This document shows positions 24,065 through 26,496 of a stretch of 26,496 bases of DNA, in pieces. How positions within the stretch are numbered: position 1 is the first letter of the stretch; each line of letters starts with the position of its first letter. This DNA is from JAHEJB01 sp041748175 (GTDB taxonomy: Bacteria > Bacteroidota > Rhodothermia > Rhodothermales > Rubricoccaceae): NCBI GenBank assembly GCA_041748175.1, contig JBGTDU010000060.1, forward strand, positions 1 through 26,496. Reading direction: 5' to 3'. Both the position numbers and the translations under genes were made by a program. The notes under the pieces are model-generated. The model was not told where the DNA came from. It saw only the letters and a program-made list of their open reading frames with translations, and ran no database searches.

Positions 24065-24066
24065 TT

Positions 24067-24154
24067 CGGCCGATTGTAACATTTCGTTCGGCTGATTGCA
24101 AGGTTATGATCGGCTGATTGCAACATTTCGCTCGGCTGATTGCAAGTTTGTGTA
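24067..24154 (-). repeat. Four tandem 22-bp repeats in an A-B-A-B pattern
   Basis: Units: 24067-24088, 24089-24110, 24111-24132 and 24133-24154. Each begins CGG(C)(C/T)GATTG(C/T)AA on the plus strand. Units 1 and 3 continue with CATTTCG(T/C)T, units 2 and 4 with G(G/T)TT-x-TG, so the array is also two 44-bp repeats. The period equals about two helical turns, placing the shared 13-bp core on one face of the DNA. It lies directly upstream of the preferred start of the ATPase gene and looks like an operator/iteron array or a recombination-derived repeat. The units are contiguous, so this is not CRISPR. Confidence 0.9.
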
Positions 24155-24166
24155 GTAATGCAACCC

Positions 24167-24203
24167 TCGTGCGCTGAACGAGATCGTCTTCGGTGTGGGG
24201 CAT
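24167..24203 (-). repeat. hsdR 5'-end direct repeat, copy 2 (orphan)
   Basis: Partner of 22787-22823 (34/37 identical, same orientation). It sits between the DUF262 gene and the 22-bp repeat array and is no longer attached to an hsdR body. Confidence 0.9.
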
Positions 24204-24205
24204 GG

Positions 24206-26305
24206 CTATTTGTCCGAAGGGAGAAACAATAGGTCCTCCTTTGCACCTTCGTCTCTAAATCGGACCTTCCACCGTGTTTCCATAAAGGACAGAAGCTTCA
24301 GACCACGTGCACGGACTTCCTTTGGGCCCCAGGACTCGTTGCGGGAAACCTCTATTTCCGAGTGCGAGCCTTCCGAATATCCATTTCTGACTACCTCACC
24401 AAGATCATTTAGCTTGGGATCCTTCTTCTCGGGGAAGGAATCGTTTTGAAGAGAGGAGTTTATGGATCGCGATAAGAGCACAAGATTCCCCAGCGATCCG
24501 CTGTAGCGTTCATACCGCCTTATGGATTGATTTCCGAAGGCAGCTTTCCAGTATTGCGTGGGTGTTTGAGGGCAAATGTGCTCAATCGAAATCTGATCAT
24601 GCCGCCCCTTCTTTCTGGAGCTTTTGAGCAAGTCTTCCCAGTCCACCTTTTTCTGGCGACTCCTGTCGAGCAGGCTTAGTTCATACTCATAGAGGAAATA
24701 TCGAAGGCCGGCCCAGCCATAGTATCCTGAGCCATTCTTGAACTTCTTTTCGAGTTGAGCCTGAAACGACGTTGGCTTTAACGCTCCGTCTGATTCGAAT
24801 AGGTATGAGAGCCGTTCAGAAAGTGCGCTGTCGATTGCTTCGAGGGTAGTCTCTCCTCTATCTAAATCACGGGCAGCCTTATAGAACTCACTGCTGCGAT
24901 AATTAGAACGTGCCCCACCAAAGCGAAAGGCAAGGAAAATGAATCTCTCGATGCTGCGGAAGATAAAAAGGCGTTGGGAAAGGTCAGGTGCATTCTTGAG
25001 TATTGACATGACAAGAGGCCGGAAATAGCCAATCCCGATGCGGTTCAACTTCTCCAGTATTTGAATCTCATCTTCCGCCATTCCCGATACTTGCCGCGGG
25101 AAGTACGAAGCAAACCAGTGCTCCGACGAATCTTTCAGACTGGTGACATAGTCATGGATTTCCTTTGGGGGTAGGCGGATACGTGCTGCTTCCGGCTGCT
25201 CCATCTCATCAACCGGCTCCTCATCATCATCAGACAAGGTTTCATCCGGCTCCGGTTCTTCCGGCAGATCGAGTAGGACGTCTCTTCCCGCCCGGACATA
25301 AACGTGCTTTGGTGAAAACTTTTCATCAAGCAAAAAGTGGATGTAGTCCTTTCCGGTCTCACGCGAGTACTTGTAGTATGTGATCCAGTGCGCCCGCAGA
25401 AAATCGTCGTCATTCAAAGGTTTCCTGCTGTTTCGACCAAGTTGATGGTAGACTTCTTTCCAGCCATCGTTGATATGTTCGCGGAGGTTGCGTCGATCGT
25501 CCGGGTTCAACGGTGGGTCCTCGTAAAGCGTGGCTAAGTAGATCAATCTGTTCTTCAGTAACTCAAGATCTGAGAGCGTTTTGCCACGGTTGTTCATCGT
25601 TTCGAAGGCGACGAACACATCAAACTCGTCTCGGATTACGTACTCGTTGAATCGAAAGCGCTTGGTGAGGGTCCTATAGACGTTTTGTAAGCCGACAAGG
25701 CCTGTATCGTTGAATAGGTCGGCCAACTGTTCGGTAAAGTAGATCTTGGCATTCTTCAGATTCAGGGTGTAAAAGGTTCCAGCAACAGAGCCAGATCCAT
25801 CCTCGCCGAGTATTCGGTAACGCAGATAATCATAGCTAGGGTTGTCCTCTGCGTATCCAAACTTGTACGTCCGAAACAAGTGGTCCGGTGGCTTCTCCTT
25901 GTACAGATAATTGTCGCGCACATCTGCCAGGCTTAGACCATCGACGAAATAAATATCCTCGGGCTCTTTCCCAGCGAAGTCTGGTAATTGCGCGATGCAC
26001 TCGGCGAACGCTTGTAGGAAGATCACGAACGTAGTCAGGCGTTGCTGTCCATCCACGACGTGGAACATTCGGTACGAATGATTCTCGACAAGCCAGTGCT
26101 CCTTGTCATCTTTGGCAATCTCTTCCGAGGCGATTTCCTTAATGGTCAAGACACCTGTGTAGTGGGAGCGATCTGGAGCGAGGTTAACGAGGTCCTCCCA
26201 AAAGTCTTCCCACTGGTCTGTGCCCCATGCATAGCCCCTTTGATAATCCGGGACTCGAAAAATCTTACCCTTGAAAAGCTCATCCAGAGATTGGGGTTCG
26301 TTCAT
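24206..26305 (-). CDS. DUF262/DUF1524 (GmrSD-like) nuclease
   Basis: 699 residues. The N-terminal DUF262 (ParB/Srx-like NTPase) domain has VPDYQRGYAWGTDQWEDFWEDL (18-39) and the signature DGQQRLTT (85-92), followed by FVAFETMNNRGKTLSDLELLKN, the typical second conserved block. An acidic linker (EEPEPDETLSDDDEEPVDE) follows. The C-terminal DUF1524 HNH-type nuclease has SIEHICPQTP (His576), LGNLVLLSRSIN (Asn607), and a trailing N-x-x-F-x-x-K. This is the architecture of GmrSD, BrxU and SspE, nucleases that attack modified or phosphorothioate-sensed foreign DNA. Its start overlaps the hsdS stop by 4 bp (ATGA), so it is translated with the type I system. Its base composition is visibly more AT-rich than that of hsdR and the host genes, which hints at a separate origin. 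Confidence 0.9.
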   Translation of the reverse strand: MNEPQSLDELFKGKIFRVPDYQRGYAWGTDQWEDFWEDLVNLAPDRSHYTGVLTIKEIASEEIAKDDKEHWLVENHSYRMFHVVDGQQRLTTFVIFLQAFAECIAQLPDFAGKEPEDIYFVDGLSLADVRDNYLYKEKPPDHLFRTYKFGYAEDNPSYDYLRYRILGEDGSGSVAGTFYTLNLKNAKIYFTEQLADLFNDTGLVGLQNVYRTLTKRFRFNEYVIRDEFDVFVAFETMNNRGKTLSDLELLKNRLIYLATLYEDPPLNPDDRRNLREHINDGWKEVYHQLGRNSRKPLNDDDFLRAHWITYYKYSRETGKDYIHFLLDEKFSPKHVYVRAGRDVLLDLPEEPEPDETLSDDDEEPVDEMEQPEAARIRLPPKEIHDYVTSLKDSSEHWFASYFPRQVSGMAEDEIQILEKLNRIGIGYFRPLVMSILKNAPDLSQRLFIFRSIERFIFLAFRFGGARSNYRSSEFYKAARDLDRGETTLEAIDSALSERLSYLFESDGALKPTSFQAQLEKKFKNGSGYYGWAGLRYFLYEYELSLLDRSRQKKVDWEDLLKSSRKKGRHDQISIEHICPQTPTQYWKAAFGNQSIRRYERYSGSLGNLVLLSRSINSSLQNDSFPEKKDPKLNDLGEVVRNGYSEGSHSEIEVSRNESWGPKEVRARGLKLLSFMETRWKVRFRDEGAKEDLLFLPSDK

Positions 26306-26496
26306 ACCTCTACCTCCCCATTCATTAGGCGCGGAAGGAGTAGGTCGCGGGCTTGCGAAAGTGATTCGTTCTGGCCTTGGAGCACTTCAATCTGACCAAA
26401 GATCGGTTCAGCGATTCTATCAAAGGCTTCAAGAATGTGACTCGAAGGTAGCGCGACAATGAACTCCTCAAAACAACTAACCTGAACACGCTGGCG
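26302..26496 (-). CDS. hsdS: Type I restriction enzyme specificity subunit, C-terminal fragment
   Basis: The last 64 codons of a gene that begins outside the window. The reading has no internal stop and ends FDRIAEPIFGQIEVLQGQNE, SLSQARDLLLPRLMNGEVEV. This is the standard HsdS ending: the second conserved coiled-coil helix with L-x-x-x-R-D-x-L-L-P-R-L-(M/L)-(S/N)-G-E. HsdS provides target recognition for the HsdM methylase and HsdR. Its stop overlaps the DUF262 start (ATGA). hsdM is expected further upstream on the minus strand, beyond base 26496. Confidence 0.9.
   Translation of the reverse strand, partial: RQRVQVSCFEEFIVALPSSHILEAFDRIAEPIFGQIEVLQGQNESLSQARDLLLPRLMNGEVEV

Larger units (their letters stand above)
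24057..24203 (-). pseudogene. Orphan hsdR 5' fragment, readable as a 48-residue peptide
   Basis: An ATG at 24203 starts just 2 bp after the DUF262 stop codon (TAG-CC-ATG), the spacing expected of the next operon gene. The first 12 codons (MPHTEDDLVQRT) copy the start of HsdR; after codon 12 the reading runs into the 22-bp repeats and ends at 24057-24059, past the ATPase start at 24064. It is best read as the remnant of the original hsdR start left behind by an insertion. It could still be translated and couple the DUF262 gene to the ATPase gene as a leader peptide. Confidence 0.7.

Noticed and set aside
24067..24154. CRISPR array
   Set aside because: The 22-bp units are contiguous with no unique spacers, there are only four, and no cas gene is nearby.
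22787..24203. Ordinary insertion-sequence target-site duplication
   Set aside because: 37 bp is far longer than IS duplications, no transposase or terminal inverted repeats flank the insert, and one boundary falls exactly on a start codon.
24206..26305. Dnd/Ssp phosphorothioation system (SspE)
   Set aside because: The DUF262/DUF1524 architecture fits SspE, but no sspBCD or dnd genes are visible and the operon is type I R-M; the GmrSD-like label is safer.

Overview
The window reads as chromosomal DNA of a high-GC member of the Bacteroidota, most likely of the Rhodothermota/Rhodothermales or a nearby lineage. The reasons are a short Bacteroidota-type primary sigma factor, a secreted FG-GAP protein with a type IX secretion (T9SS) C-terminal sorting domain, a phosphatase/Omp85 fusion lipoprotein, a DUF5706 protein of Bacteroidota type, a scarcity of Shine-Dalgarno sequences before starts, and promoter candidates of the TTTG / TAnnTTTG kind. 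Assignment below phylum level is inference.

Left part (1-8336): the start of a divergent acetyl-CoA synthetase gene, then a tight four-gene plus-strand operon: an SdiA-regulated-type beta-propeller lipoprotein, a 1241-residue lipidated outer-membrane protein (metallophosphatase-like, kinase-like, then Omp85 barrel), a stand-alone Pycsar-effector-like (DUF5706) membrane protein, and a SixA-type phosphohistidine phosphatase. A GAF/PAS hybrid-less sensor histidine kinase follows. Phosphate chemistry is the common theme.

Middle part (8337-19246): housekeeping and envelope genes: a small inverted-repeat element, a TPM-domain protein with a glycine-rich tail, a TPR protein, a 3xLysM-RlpA-like protein, a CPBP membrane protease, a small lipoprotein, a PLP trans-sulfuration enzyme, the primary sigma factor with a clear terminator, a YdeI/DUF1905 protein, a DUF1761 membrane protein, a possible small Cys-rich protein, a two-domain VOC protein and the T9SS-sorted FG-GAP/ASPIC protein.

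Right part (19611-26496, minus strand): a type I restriction-modification operon in the order hsdS (3' end only) -> DUF262/DUF1524 GmrSD-like nuclease -> AAA_14/DUF4143 ATPase -> hsdR. The operon carries a visible construction scar. The first 37 bp of hsdR are present twice (34/37 identical), once directly behind the DUF262 gene and once at the real hsdR start 1380 bp further on. Between the copies sit four tandem 22-bp repeats in an A-B-A-B pattern and the ATPase gene. The simplest reading is that the repeat array plus ATPase gene entered an older hsdS-DUF262-hsdR operon exactly at the hsdR start. This is the most interesting part of the window; the phosphatase/kinase-like/Omp85 fusion with altered metal ligands is second.
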